From contig CALXOA010000008.1 in NCBI GenBank assembly GCA_944389895.1, positions 62,001 through 126,000 of the forward strand: a stretch of 64,000 bases of DNA. Direction: 5' to 3'. This document shows, one piece after another, positions 16,035-24,911 of the stretch. The notes beneath the pieces were generated by a model that did no database searches, was not told the DNA's origin, and saw only the letters and a program-made list of their open reading frames with translations. The position numbers and the translations under genes were made by a program. The stretch is from an uncultured Victivallis sp. Its GTDB lineage: Bacteria > Verrucomicrobiota > Lentisphaeria > Victivallales > Victivallaceae. Position 1 is the first letter of the stretch. Each line of letters starts with the position of its first letter.

Positions 16035-17468
16035 GTGAGCAATGACGTCTATCAGAATCCGTTGACCGACCGCTATGCGGGCAAGGAGATGAGCTATCTC
16101 TGGAGTCCGCAGTACAAGCACTCCACCTGGCGGCGACTCTGGCTTGAGCTGGCCCGGTGTGAACAGAAGCTCGGTCTGGCGATCACCGATTCCCAGATTC
16201 AGGCGATGGCCGCCCATCTCGATGACATCGATTTCGACAAGGTTGCCGAGAAGGAGAAGGAGCTCCGCCACGATGTGATGAGCCATATCCACGTGTTCGG
16301 CAGCCTCTGCCCGGAGGCGATGCCGATCATCCACCTCGGTGCGACCAGCTGCTTCGTAACCGACAACACCGAGCTTATCCAGATGCGGGAAGGGTTGCGG
16401 ATCATCCGCGGGAAACTGCTCAAACTGATGGAGCAACTGGCCGATTTCTGCGATCGCAACAAGGCGCTGCCGACCCTCGGCTTCACCCATTTCCAGCCGG
16501 CCCAGCTGACCACGGTCGGCAAGCGGTTCAGTCTCTATCTGCAGGATTTCATGCTCGATTTCGAGCGGGTGGATGAGGAGATCGGGCGCATACCCTTCCG
16601 CAGTGTCAAGGGAACCACCGGAACACAGGCGAGTTTTCTTGAGCTTTTCGACGGCGATCACGCAAAATGCCGTGAACTGGAGCGCAGCGTCGCCGCAGCG
16701 ATGGGATTCGACCGGGTGGTCGCCGTCTCGGGTCAGACCTACACCCGCAAAATCGACTATTTCGTGCTGTCGATCCTCTCCGGAATCGCTCAGTCGGCGG
16801 CAAAAATGGCGACCGACATCCGACTGCTGGCGAACCTCAAGGAGGTGGAGGAACCTTTCGGGAAAAAACAGATCGGCTCCTCGGCGATGGCCTATAAACG
16901 CAATCCGATGCGCAGCGAGCGTGTCTGTTCACTGGCGCGTTACGTAATGAATCTTCCCGGCAACGCCGCGATGACCGAGGCGACTCAGTGGTTCGAACGC
17001 ACGCTCGACGATTCGGCAAACCGGCGGATCGTGCTTCCGGAGGCGTTTCTCGCCACCGACATCATTCTGTCTCTGCTGATCAACATCACCGACGGAATCC
17101 AGCTCTGGCCCAATGTGATCCGGCGGCGGATCCAGGCGGAACTGCCGTTCATGGCGACTGAAAACCTGCTGATGGCGGCGGTCAAGAAAGGTGGCGACCG
17201 GCAGGCGCTGCACGAGGTGATCCGGAGCCATTCGATGGCGGCGGCCCGCCGGGTCAAGGAGGAGGGCGCCGACAACGATCTGCTCGACCGGCTCCGGAAC
17301 GACCCTGCCTTCGAATGCATCCGTGACGAATTCGACTCCCTGCTCGACCCGGCAACCTTCATCGGCCGCGCGCCGGAACAGGTTGCGGAGTTCCTCGCCG
17401 AACGGATCCGGCCGCTTCTGGCGGCGCACCGTGCGGAACTCGCGGCCGGCGACGATGTCAATGTCTAG
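16035..17468 (+). CDS. purB: Adenylosuccinate lyase, eukaryote-like type
   Basis: PurB cleaves SAICAR to AICAR and adenylosuccinate to AMP, two steps of purine synthesis. The 477-residue protein carries the fumarase/ASL signature SSAMAYKRNPMRSE (282-295), the TGTQASFLELFDGDH block, the TLGFTHFQPAQLTTVGKR block with His152, and QWFERTLDDSANRR. The sequence is much closer to the animal ADSL pattern (for example RYKxxTWRxLWLxLA, LRHDVMxHxHxFG, IGSSAMxYKRNPMRSER) than to E. coli or B. subtilis PurB; this is a comparison from memory. The GTG at 16035 is chosen as start because it gives the expected N-terminus (SNDVYQNPLTDRYA) and follows GGGGGAT; an earlier ATG at 16005 is possible. uxaC follows after 30 bases. 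Confidence 0.94.
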   Translation: MSNDVYQNPLTDRYAGKEMSYLWSPQYKHSTWRRLWLELARCEQKLGLAITDSQIQAMAAHLDDIDFDKVAEKEKELRHDVMSHIHVFGSLCPEAMPIIHLGATSCFVTDNTELIQMREGLRIIRGKLLKLMEQLADFCDRNKALPTLGFTHFQPAQLTTVGKRFSLYLQDFMLDFERVDEEIGRIPFRSVKGTTGTQASFLELFDGDHAKCRELERSVAAAMGFDRVVAVSGQTYTRKIDYFVLSILSGIAQSAAKMATDIRLLANLKEVEEPFGKKQIGSSAMAYKRNPMRSERVCSLARYVMNLPGNAAMTEATQWFERTLDDSANRRIVLPEAFLATDIILSLLINITDGIQLWPNVIRRRIQAELPFMATENLLMAAVKKGGDRQALHEVIRSHSMAAARRVKEEGADNDLLDRLRNDPAFECIRDEFDSLLDPATFIGRAPEQVAEFLAERIRPLLAAHRAELAAGDDVNV

Positions 17469-17498
17469 CGTTTCACCCTATTCTGGAGGAGAAGAAAA

Positions 17499-18869
17499 AT
17501 GGCTTTTCTCGATGAAAACTACCTGATCGTCAACGCGACCGGGAAACGCATCTTCGATACGGTCAGGAATCTGCCGGTCATCGATCCCCACAATCACGCA
17601 AATGTGCGGGAAATCGCCGACAACAACTGTTATTCCGACGCATGGCAGCTCTTCGCCGCAACCGACCACTATGTCTGGGAGATGCTGCGGAAACGCAGCG
17701 TACCCGAGGAGTTGATCACCGGGAAGGCCGATCCAAGGGCGAAGTTCCTCGCCATGGCGAAGATCTTCCCCGAGCTGGTGGGCAATCCGGTCTACGAGTG
17801 GATCCACCTCGATCTGGCCCGCTACTTCGGCATTGATGAGCAGTTGTCGGAAAAGAGCGGCGAAAAAATCTGGAACGAGGTCAATGCGAAACTCGCCACC
17901 GACGCCTTCCGGCCCCAGGCGCTGCTGACCGGACCGCTGAACGTCGAGGCGATGAGCTCCACCGACGATCTGATCGACACCCTTGAAGACCATGCCAGGG
18001 CCAACGCCGCAATGGGGCGGGTGATGATCCGCCCGACCTGGCGTCCGGACAAGGCGATGAAGATCTTCGCCCCCGGCTGGCGCGACTATATCGCGAAAGT
18101 CGCGGAGCGTTTCGAAATGAAGATCGCTACTCTTTCCGATATGCTGGAGGCGATGAAGCGGTCGCACGACTACTTCGCCGAACATGACTGCCGCGCCTCC
18201 GACCACGGTCTCGAATATCCGGTGCGGGCCGACTATCCGTTTGAGGCGGCGGACGCCGCCTTCCGGAAGGCACTGGCCGGCGAAACCCTTTCCCGCGAGG
18301 AAACCGACTGCTACATGGGAACTTTCCTAGCCGAAGCGGCGGCGCTGAATGCGCAGACCAACTGGGTGACCCAGCTCCACATCGGTGCGGTGCGCGACGT
18401 CCGGAAAACGCTTTTCGACCGGCTCGGGCCGGATGTGGGCGGCGACGTGTCGAGCCTCTTCATCGACTATACGCCGGCGCTGGCAAGTTTCCTGAACCGG
18501 TTTGACGGCAGGCTCAAGGTGGTGCTCTACTGCATGGACGCGGTCCATCAGATGACTCTGGCCACGCTGGCGCGCGCTTTCGGCGACACGGTCGCGCTCG
18601 GATCCGCCTGGTGGCTCAACGACAACCCGATCGGGATGCGCCGCCAGCTGGAATACATCGGTTCGATCGATGTGCTGTCGAACTTCGCCGGGATGGTTTC
18701 GGATTCGCGCAAACTCCTGAGCTACGGTTCCCGCTTCGAAATGTTCCGCCGGGTGCTTTCCGACGTACTCGGAGACATGGTCGAGCGCGGCCAGATGCCG
18801 GAACCGCTCGCGAATGAACTTGCGTTGCGCATGTGCTATTCGGGGCCGAAACGGTTCTGGAACTTGTAA
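17499..18869 (+). CDS. uxaC: Glucuronate (uronate) isomerase
   Basis: UxaC converts D-glucuronate to D-fructuronate and D-galacturonate to D-tagaturonate, the entry to hexuronate catabolism. The 456-residue protein belongs to the amidohydrolase superfamily: the metal-binding DPHNH motif (near residue 29), QLHIGAVRD in the middle, and the SAWWLNDNPIGMRRQLEYI block with the terminal GMVSDSRKLLSYGSR and CYSGPKRFW. ATG 17499 is preceded by GGAGGA at 8 nt. It lies 30 bases after purB, an odd partner, and may simply share its transcript. No other hexuronate gene is in the window. Confidence 0.95.
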   Translation: MAFLDENYLIVNATGKRIFDTVRNLPVIDPHNHANVREIADNNCYSDAWQLFAATDHYVWEMLRKRSVPEELITGKADPRAKFLAMAKIFPELVGNPVYEWIHLDLARYFGIDEQLSEKSGEKIWNEVNAKLATDAFRPQALLTGPLNVEAMSSTDDLIDTLEDHARANAAMGRVMIRPTWRPDKAMKIFAPGWRDYIAKVAERFEMKIATLSDMLEAMKRSHDYFAEHDCRASDHGLEYPVRADYPFEAADAAFRKALAGETLSREETDCYMGTFLAEAAALNAQTNWVTQLHIGAVRDVRKTLFDRLGPDVGGDVSSLFIDYTPALASFLNRFDGRLKVVLYCMDAVHQMTLATLARAFGDTVALGSAWWLNDNPIGMRRQLEYIGSIDVLSNFAGMVSDSRKLLSYGSRFEMFRRVLSDVLGDMVERGQMPEPLANELALRMCYSGPKRFWNL

Positions 18870-18962
18870 TCGCTTCGACGCGAATGTATATTGTGGTGGG
18901 CACGGCGCCTGAAAATTCAAAAGAGAAACATTTATTCATAGATACAGTTCAGAGGAATTTCC

Positions 18963-20006
18963 ATGAGTCCGAAAGTGAAGAGCGATTTGTACAAGGCCGC
19001 CGGAGTTGACATCGATCTGGCCACCGAACTGCTTGATCAGGTGAAACGCAAGTTCGCCCAGACCCGCCGGCCCGAAATGCTCGCACCGGTCGGCGGCTTC
19101 GGGGGGCTGTTTCAGATCGATCTCTCCAGATACCGGGAGCCGGTACTGGTCTCGAGCATCGACGGGGTCGGTACAAAACTGATGATCGCGATGATGATGG
19201 AGAAATATGACACCGTGGGCCACGATATCGTGAACCACTGCATCGACGACATCTCGGTTCAGGGGGCGGAACCGGTCTATTTCATGGATTACATCGGCAT
19301 CGGCAAGCTGCGCAGCCCGCTGTACGAGGAGGTGCTGACCGGCATCGCGGACGCCTGTAAAGCGGCGAACTGCGCGATCCTCGGCGGCGAAACCGCCGAA
19401 ATGCCCGGCATGTACGGCAACGACTTTGACCTGGTCGGGGTGATCACCGGCATCGTCGAGAAATCCAGAATGATCACCGGCGAGAAGATCCGGGCCGGCC
19501 ACGTCGCGATCGGGCTCGGGTCGAATGGCCTGCACACCAACGGGTTCAGTCTTGCCCGCAAGATTCTCTTCTCGCAGTGCAGCTACAATGTCCACACCTA
19601 CCTCGATGAACTCGGGGAAACCATCGGCGAAGCGCTGTTGAAGCCGCACACCTGTTACTACCCGGCGATCCGGGAGGCGCAGCAGGAGGGATTTCCGCTC
19701 GACGGCATCGCGCACATCACCGGCGGCGGACTGTACGACAACGTGCCACGGATCCTGCCGGAAGACGTTTCGGTGGTCTTCGACACCGGGGCACTGCCGA
19801 TTCCGCCGATCTTCAAGGTTCTGGTGGAAAAGGGGCACGTCGACCCGATTGAGGCGTACCGGGTGTTCAACATGGGGGTCGGGATGGTCTGGTTCGTGCC
19901 CAGGGAGAAAACGGCACGGGGGCTTGAAATCGCCCGCGGCAACGGTTTTACCGCCGAAGTGATCGGCGAGGTGATTGCCGGCCACCGCGAAGTCCGAATC
20001 CGCTGA
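18963..20006 (+). CDS. purM: Phosphoribosylformylglycinamidine cyclo-ligase
   Basis: PurM (AIR synthetase) makes aminoimidazole ribotide from FGAM with ATP. The 347-residue protein shows YKAAGVDIDLATELL at the start, LVSSIDGVGTKLMIA, NHCIDDISVQGAEPVYFMDYI, AILGGETAEMPGMY, GLHTNGFSLAR and IAHITGGGLYDNVPR, all family hallmarks. ATG 18963 follows GAGG at 18951-18954. It starts 93 bases after uxaC and precedes the permease cluster by 45 bases. Together with purB it shows purine genes scattered singly rather than in a pur operon. Confidence 0.96.
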   Translation: MSPKVKSDLYKAAGVDIDLATELLDQVKRKFAQTRRPEMLAPVGGFGGLFQIDLSRYREPVLVSSIDGVGTKLMIAMMMEKYDTVGHDIVNHCIDDISVQGAEPVYFMDYIGIGKLRSPLYEEVLTGIADACKAANCAILGGETAEMPGMYGNDFDLVGVITGIVEKSRMITGEKIRAGHVAIGLGSNGLHTNGFSLARKILFSQCSYNVHTYLDELGETIGEALLKPHTCYYPAIREAQQEGFPLDGIAHITGGGLYDNVPRILPEDVSVVFDTGALPIPPIFKVLVEKGHVDPIEAYRVFNMGVGMVWFVPREKTARGLEIARGNGFTAEVIGEVIAGHREVRIR

Positions 20007-20051
20007 AGCGGGAAACTCGAGGATGCCGAGGCGGAGAGGAGGAGAGACGCC

Positions 20052-21980
20052 ATGCTGAATCTTTCAAAACTGGCCGGTCCGCACCGCTTCGGCAACCGGA
20101 TGGGGCGAAGCATCCGCCACACGGTGCTGACGGCGCTTTCGCTGTTCCACACCGACGGAGGAGAGGCGCAGCGGGCCCGCCATACGGTTCTTGCGCTGAT
20201 CCGGACCATCCTCGCCAACGTCCGAGAACTCGACGAAGCGGATCTGGAAGCGGTCCGGCGGATGCTCTCGGATGAGTTCTCACCCTTCGAAACCGACCGG
20301 CTGATCGCGGAACTGCGAACCGCCGGCCGCATCAATGCCGAAGAGGCCGCCCCGGTGTTCCGCGCGCTGCCGAAGCCGGACCGGGAACGGCTGCTGCGTT
20401 CGCTGCTCGGGCTGGCGGCGGAACGCGGCGCGGGATCGGAAGCGTTTGAACTGCTCGGCGAACTGGCCGCCCGGCTCGATCTCTCCACCCTCGAATATCG
20501 GGCAATGCGCGAGGAGGTTGAACTGGAGCAGATGCGACGGAAACGGATCATCCGTTCCGGAGCGGGAATCCTGGTCGCTCTGATCGTGATCGCCGTATTC
20601 ATCCTGACCGCAACGCTGTTGCGTTCGGTAATCTTCGGTCTGATTGCGGCCTACATCCTGTTGCCGGTGGAGAAATACTTCGAACGACGGTTGCGCGCAA
20701 AACAGGGCTTCAGTTACCATTTCTTCCGTTTCACCGACTGGTTGATATCGCCGCTCAGCAGTCTCGCGGGGCGAATCCGCCGCCGCAACAACACCGAGCT
20801 TGTGCTCGATGAGGAGGAGAAGCGTAAATGCGCCGACCGGCGGATCATCACCCGCGCAGTGGCGGTCACCTGCGCACTGTTGGCGTTGCTCATATTCTGC
20901 GTCGTGCTGCTGCTCTCCTCGCTGACCACCCATTACATGCACAATCTGACCAATTCCGTCCGGAACTGGAGCACCCGGGCCCTGACGACGGAAACACCCG
21001 CGCCGGAAGTTGCAACCGGAACCGATCCGGAGGCTGCGGGTGTTGCAATGCCCGCGGCGTCCGCGCCGCCGGGGCAAAGCAATCTGGCGCTCTCCAGTGC
21101 CGAAAAACTGCTGGAGCGAGGCAGACTCTGTCTCGAGCACCTGCGGGAACGCTTCGCCAACCTCCCACTGGTCAAGTTCGGGCTTGACCAGATCAGTCTG
21201 ATTCTGAATGATGAATCCGCCCAACGCGAACTCGCCGCCATGTTGCTGCGCCGGACCGGGGGGATCTTCTCCTTCACCGCCGGCGTTCTCGGGATGATCG
21301 GGGCGCTCCTGGCCGACCTGCTGATGACGGTGTTCTTTTTCCTGCTCTTTCTGACGAAAATCGCCGAATTCTGCCGGACCGGCGAGAGCGCCAACAAGCA
21401 GAATGAATACCTTGTGCGGACCGTATTCAACGGCAGCTGGCTGCCCGGCACCAATGAGGAAACCGTCGCAGAAGCACAGCGCATCATCGGCGGAGTGGTG
21501 TTGAAACTGCGTATCTGGGTCCGCGGCTATCTGACGCTGATGGCGGTCGATGCGACGGTTTACTCCACGGCATTCTACTTTCTCGGAGTACCGTACTTCC
21601 CGCTGCTCGGACTTCTGGCCGGCTGCGGGATTCTGCTGCCCTACATCGGCCCGATCCTGTCCGGGCTGATCACGGTGCTGGTGACGCTGGCGGTGGGGGG
21701 CAGTTCCGTCAGCGGCGTCCAGCTTGCCGGAATCATCGCGGTCTATCTGATTTACAACGGCGTGATCGAGCAGTTCATTCTCTACCCGGCGGTGATCGGG
21801 GAATCGATGGGGCTGACGACACTGGAAACGATTATCGTCGTGCTGCTCGGGGCGATCTTCGCTGGAATCGCCGGCATGATCCTGGCCATTCCGGCAGCCG
21901 CAGTCATGAAGTTTCTGGTCCCCCAGATCTACAAGGTATGGGAAGAGCAGCCGAAGCGACAGGAAGGACAGACACCATGA
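20052..21980 (+). CDS. AI-2E-family transporter with N-terminal helical (TerB-like) domain
   Basis: A 642-residue membrane protein. Residues about 170-640 follow the AI-2E/TqsA/YdiK permease pattern: TM pair near 172-205 (SGAGILVALIVIAVFILTA, FGLIAAYILLPVEKYFERRL), a further TM near 280, the FTAGVLGMIGALLADLLMTV region, then LMAVDATVYSTAFYFLGVPYFPLLGLLAG and the C-terminal GVIEQFILYPAVIGESMGL block. Unusual is the N-terminal about 160-residue soluble domain, rich in helices and with TerB/DjlA-like periodicity (LTALSLFHTDGGE, LDEADLEAVRRMLSDE), and a loop of about 130 residues between TM helices holding an acidic/Pro-rich linker. GGAGGAG precedes ATG 20052. The stop overlaps the next start by 4 bases. 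The substrate is unknown; the family name should not be read as AI-2 transport. Confidence 0.8.
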   Translation: MLNLSKLAGPHRFGNRMGRSIRHTVLTALSLFHTDGGEAQRARHTVLALIRTILANVRELDEADLEAVRRMLSDEFSPFETDRLIAELRTAGRINAEEAAPVFRALPKPDRERLLRSLLGLAAERGAGSEAFELLGELAARLDLSTLEYRAMREEVELEQMRRKRIIRSGAGILVALIVIAVFILTATLLRSVIFGLIAAYILLPVEKYFERRLRAKQGFSYHFFRFTDWLISPLSSLAGRIRRRNNTELVLDEEEKRKCADRRIITRAVAVTCALLALLIFCVVLLLSSLTTHYMHNLTNSVRNWSTRALTTETPAPEVATGTDPEAAGVAMPAASAPPGQSNLALSSAEKLLERGRLCLEHLRERFANLPLVKFGLDQISLILNDESAQRELAAMLLRRTGGIFSFTAGVLGMIGALLADLLMTVFFFLLFLTKIAEFCRTGESANKQNEYLVRTVFNGSWLPGTNEETVAEAQRIIGGVVLKLRIWVRGYLTLMAVDATVYSTAFYFLGVPYFPLLGLLAGCGILLPYIGPILSGLITVLVTLAVGGSSVSGVQLAGIIAVYLIYNGVIEQFILYPAVIGESMGLTTLETIIVVLLGAIFAGIAGMILAIPAAAVMKFLVPQIYKVWEEQPKRQEGQTP

Positions 21981-23878
21981 AACGGACTTTCGCAATCTTG
22001 CTTCTGCCGGCGATGCTGCTTCTGCTGGCCGGTTGTTCGAGTGAAATTTCAGTGCGGCGGGTGGATCGCAGCGAACGGCTCAATTACGGAAGCGTGGATG
22101 CCGGGCGCGGCCTGATGCGGGAAACAGGAAATCTGCTGGCCAACCATCTGCTGATGGATCTCTACGAAGATGATCCCGAAGAACTGATCCGGCGACTCCA
22201 GACCATGTTCCGCAGCGAACCGCGGCCGGAGTCGCTGTCCGCAATGGCCGATGTCTCGCTGAATCTCGGGGTGCGCTTCGCCTCGCATCCCAACCGGGCG
22301 ATCGGATATTTCCTGTCGGCGGCACTCTACAGTTACGGCTATCTGCTCGCCCTCGATGATCCGGGGCGACATCCCTACAGCGCCGATCGGGTTCAGATGA
22401 TCCGGATCTACAACATGGCGATCAGCGAAATCTTCGACTATCTGCGCAGCCGCGACCTCGCACGCCATGAAGGATATGCGATCACTGCAGCGGGGGGAGA
22501 GCGGGTCACTTTCACAGCCCCGCGCTACGACCTGCCGCTGGCGCCGGAGTGTTATCTTGACTTCCAGCTCTGTGCGAATTATGAACCGGAAAATCTGACC
22601 CACACCAGCCGCCGTTTCGGCATCGGAGCACCGTTGATCTGTCAGCTGGCCCCCTTCCACGATGAACTGAAGGCAAAATTCGCCAAGGGGCAGACGTTGC
22701 CCGCCACGCTGCTGATCCGGTTCGGAAGGTCTGCCGCCGAAGATCACCGGATCAATGCGCGCCTCGTTTTTCTCAATTCACGCGATGTGGAGGAGGCCAG
22801 AATCGGCAAATACATGGTTCCGCTGGAGCTGGACTTCTCGACGCCGCTGGCCTTCATGGCGCGCCAGCCGTTGCCCTTCGGCTACCTCGGTTATATGCTG
22901 CATCCCGACAGGAGCACCGAGATGCAGGGCCTCTACATGATCGAACCGTACAACGAAGGTCGCATTCCGGTGGTGCTGGTTCACGGCTTGATGTCCAACA
23001 CCCGCACCTGGGCGCAGATGCTGAATACGTTGCAGAACGATCCGGATCTGCGGAAATACTATCAGTTCTGGGGGTTCTCCTATTCAAGCGGAAATCCGAT
23101 TCTCTACTCGGCCAAGTTGCTGCGGGAGGCGCTCGAGGCGGAACGCCGGAAAATCGTCGAAGCCGGGAAATCGACGGCAATGTTTGACCGCATGGTTTTG
23201 ATCGGCCACTCGATGGGTGGATTGCTCAGCAAAACCGCGATCATGGATTCTCAGGAAAAACTGATCGAACCCCTGTTCGGCGTCGCCTACAACGCCACTC
23301 TCGAAACGCTGAAGCCGGAACAACGTCAATTCGTCGAGGAGATGCTCGACTTTGAACATCTGCCGTTCGTGAAGCGGGTTGTCTTCATCGCGGTGCCTCA
23401 CCGCGGTTCGACGATGGCACAGAACCTGATCGCCCGCCTGGGCAGTTCGCTGATCGAACTGCCGCGCAATCTGGTGCAGAATGGCCGGGGAATCATCGGC
23501 GACCTGATGGAGCAGGGGTGGTTTTTCCCCGACGACTCGAAACTGCGCACCGGCATCGACAACCTCGATCCTGATGACCGGACGCTGCAGGCGCTCGACC
23601 AGATCCCCTTCATACCCGATGTGCCATACCACTCGATCATCGGCAACAGGCGCCAGGCCGGGATTCCCGGGGGATCCGATGGTATCGTACCTTACGCGAG
23701 CAGCCATCTCGACGGAGCCAGGAGCGAACTGGTGGTGAAATCCGGTCACAGCGCGCAGCAGAATCCGCTGGCGATTCAGGAGATCAGGCGGATCCTGCTT
23801 GAGCATCTTGAGTCCTACCCCGACATCAAGCTGGAAAGGCCGGAACTGCCCGATGCGGAGGCCGTTGATGGACCGTAG
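21977..23878 (+). CDS. Lipase-like alpha/beta-hydrolase lipoprotein
   Basis: A 633-residue lipoprotein: signal MKRTFAILLLPAMLLLLAGCSS with lipobox LLAGC. The first about 300 residues form a domain not recognised (helical, then beta-rich). From about residue 320 there is an alpha/beta hydrolase: PVVLVHGLMSNTRTW (oxyanion strand), FWGFSYSSGNPI, the nucleophile elbow GHSMGG, VVFIAVPHRGSTMAQNLIARLG, GSDGIVPYASSHL (catalytic Asp region) and GHSAQQNP (catalytic His). This is the pattern of PGAP1/lipase class proteins acting on esters or lipids, here at the cell envelope. ATG 21977 overlaps the AI-2E gene stop (ATGA), so it is coupled; AGGAAGGA is upstream. Confidence 0.83.
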   Translation: MKRTFAILLLPAMLLLLAGCSSEISVRRVDRSERLNYGSVDAGRGLMRETGNLLANHLLMDLYEDDPEELIRRLQTMFRSEPRPESLSAMADVSLNLGVRFASHPNRAIGYFLSAALYSYGYLLALDDPGRHPYSADRVQMIRIYNMAISEIFDYLRSRDLARHEGYAITAAGGERVTFTAPRYDLPLAPECYLDFQLCANYEPENLTHTSRRFGIGAPLICQLAPFHDELKAKFAKGQTLPATLLIRFGRSAAEDHRINARLVFLNSRDVEEARIGKYMVPLELDFSTPLAFMARQPLPFGYLGYMLHPDRSTEMQGLYMIEPYNEGRIPVVLVHGLMSNTRTWAQMLNTLQNDPDLRKYYQFWGFSYSSGNPILYSAKLLREALEAERRKIVEAGKSTAMFDRMVLIGHSMGGLLSKTAIMDSQEKLIEPLFGVAYNATLETLKPEQRQFVEEMLDFEHLPFVKRVVFIAVPHRGSTMAQNLIARLGSSLIELPRNLVQNGRGIIGDLMEQGWFFPDDSKLRTGIDNLDPDDRTLQALDQIPFIPDVPYHSIIGNRRQAGIPGGSDGIVPYASSHLDGARSELVVKSGHSAQQNPLAIQEIRRILLEHLESYPDIKLERPELPDAEAVDGP

Positions 23879-24881
23879 AGAGCTGTGGAGGCGACTCCGG
23901 CGCCGGATTTTGAAACCGCTCTTTTTCATTTTCACCGCCCTGCTCGGCGTCTGGAGTATCGGCGCGGTCTATTACACGTTCGGCTGGAGTGGCTTTCCCA
24001 GGAACGCCGGAACCGTGGGTTACGCGGTGCTTCTCGCCGGATTGTGGGGGTGCTCGTTCCGCCTCCGTCCCTGTCGCGGCATTCTGGCCGCGGTGGAGTT
24101 TGCGGTACTGATCTACTTTCTGGTTCTCACGCCGGGGATGTGCTTTCGCGACACGGTCTGGCAGCAGCCGTGGAGACGAAATCCGACCGTCGAATTTGAC
24201 GGTTCGCGGGTGACGATCCGCAACGTCCGTGATTTCCACTACCACACCGCCGAGGAGTACACGCCCGACTACACCACGCTCAGGCTGGACCTCGATCTGG
24301 TACGGACGGTCGATCTGGCGGTGTCGCATTGGGACGGTCTTCAGAGAATCGCCCATACGATGCTCTCCTTCGGGTTTGCCGATGGCCAATATCTGGCGGT
24401 ATCGATGGAAACACGGCTGCCGGAAGGCGCAGTTCAGGGGTTTCTGCCCGGAATCTACAAACAATACGAACTGCTGATGGTGCTGGCAACCGAAGAGGAT
24501 CTGTTCAGGCTGCGAACGGATTTCCGGGGGGAGGAACTCTATTTCTATCGAACCAACGCGACTCCGGAACAGGCGCGCGCCATGCTCGAACCACTGCTGC
24601 ACGGCGTGAATCTGCTGAAGGAGAAGCCGCAATTCTACAACAGCGTCACCCGCAACTGCACGACCAGCCTCGCGCCGCTGCTGCGGATCATCAACCCCTC
24701 CTTCGAAGGAGACATCCGGCTGCTGCTGAACGGTTTTTCCGATCAGCTTCTCTACGAGCTCGGTTACCTCGCCTGTCGCGACGGCGAGAGTTTCGCGGAG
24801 CTGAAGGCGCGACGGAAGGCCAATCTTTACGTCAAAGACGCGGGTGACGACTATTCGAAGGCGCTCCGCACCAATCTGTAA
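23868..24881 (+). CDS. DUF4105 (Lnb N-terminal periplasmic-type) membrane protein
   Basis: A 337-residue protein with three N-terminal TM helices (about 17-38, 50-68, 75-95) and an extracytoplasmic domain. The domain contains VTIRNVRDFHYHTAEEYTPDY, DLAVSHWDG (conserved His), IAHTMLSFGFADGQYLAVSMETR and the YNSVTRNCTTSLAPLL segment with its conserved Asn-Cys-Thr. This is the DUF4105/Lnb pattern, thought to be a papain-like (NlpC-related) thiol hydrolase with Cys and His; the substrate is unknown. ATG 23868 lies inside the end of the previous gene (11-base overlap) after GGAGG, so it belongs to the same operon. Confidence 0.8.
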   Translation: MDRRELWRRLRRRILKPLFFIFTALLGVWSIGAVYYTFGWSGFPRNAGTVGYAVLLAGLWGCSFRLRPCRGILAAVEFAVLIYFLVLTPGMCFRDTVWQQPWRRNPTVEFDGSRVTIRNVRDFHYHTAEEYTPDYTTLRLDLDLVRTVDLAVSHWDGLQRIAHTMLSFGFADGQYLAVSMETRLPEGAVQGFLPGIYKQYELLMVLATEEDLFRLRTDFRGEELYFYRTNATPEQARAMLEPLLHGVNLLKEKPQFYNSVTRNCTTSLAPLLRIINPSFEGDIRLLLNGFSDQLLYELGYLACRDGESFAELKARRKANLYVKDAGDDYSKALRTNL

Positions 24882-24911
24882 CCTCTTCCGGAAAGGACGG
24901 CGGGAAAAATC

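Noticed and set aside
20280-21995. 571-codon antisense frame over the AI-2E-type gene
   Set aside because: Shadow of a real gene with matching overlaps to its neighbours; Gln/His/Arg-rich peptide typical of antisense frames.
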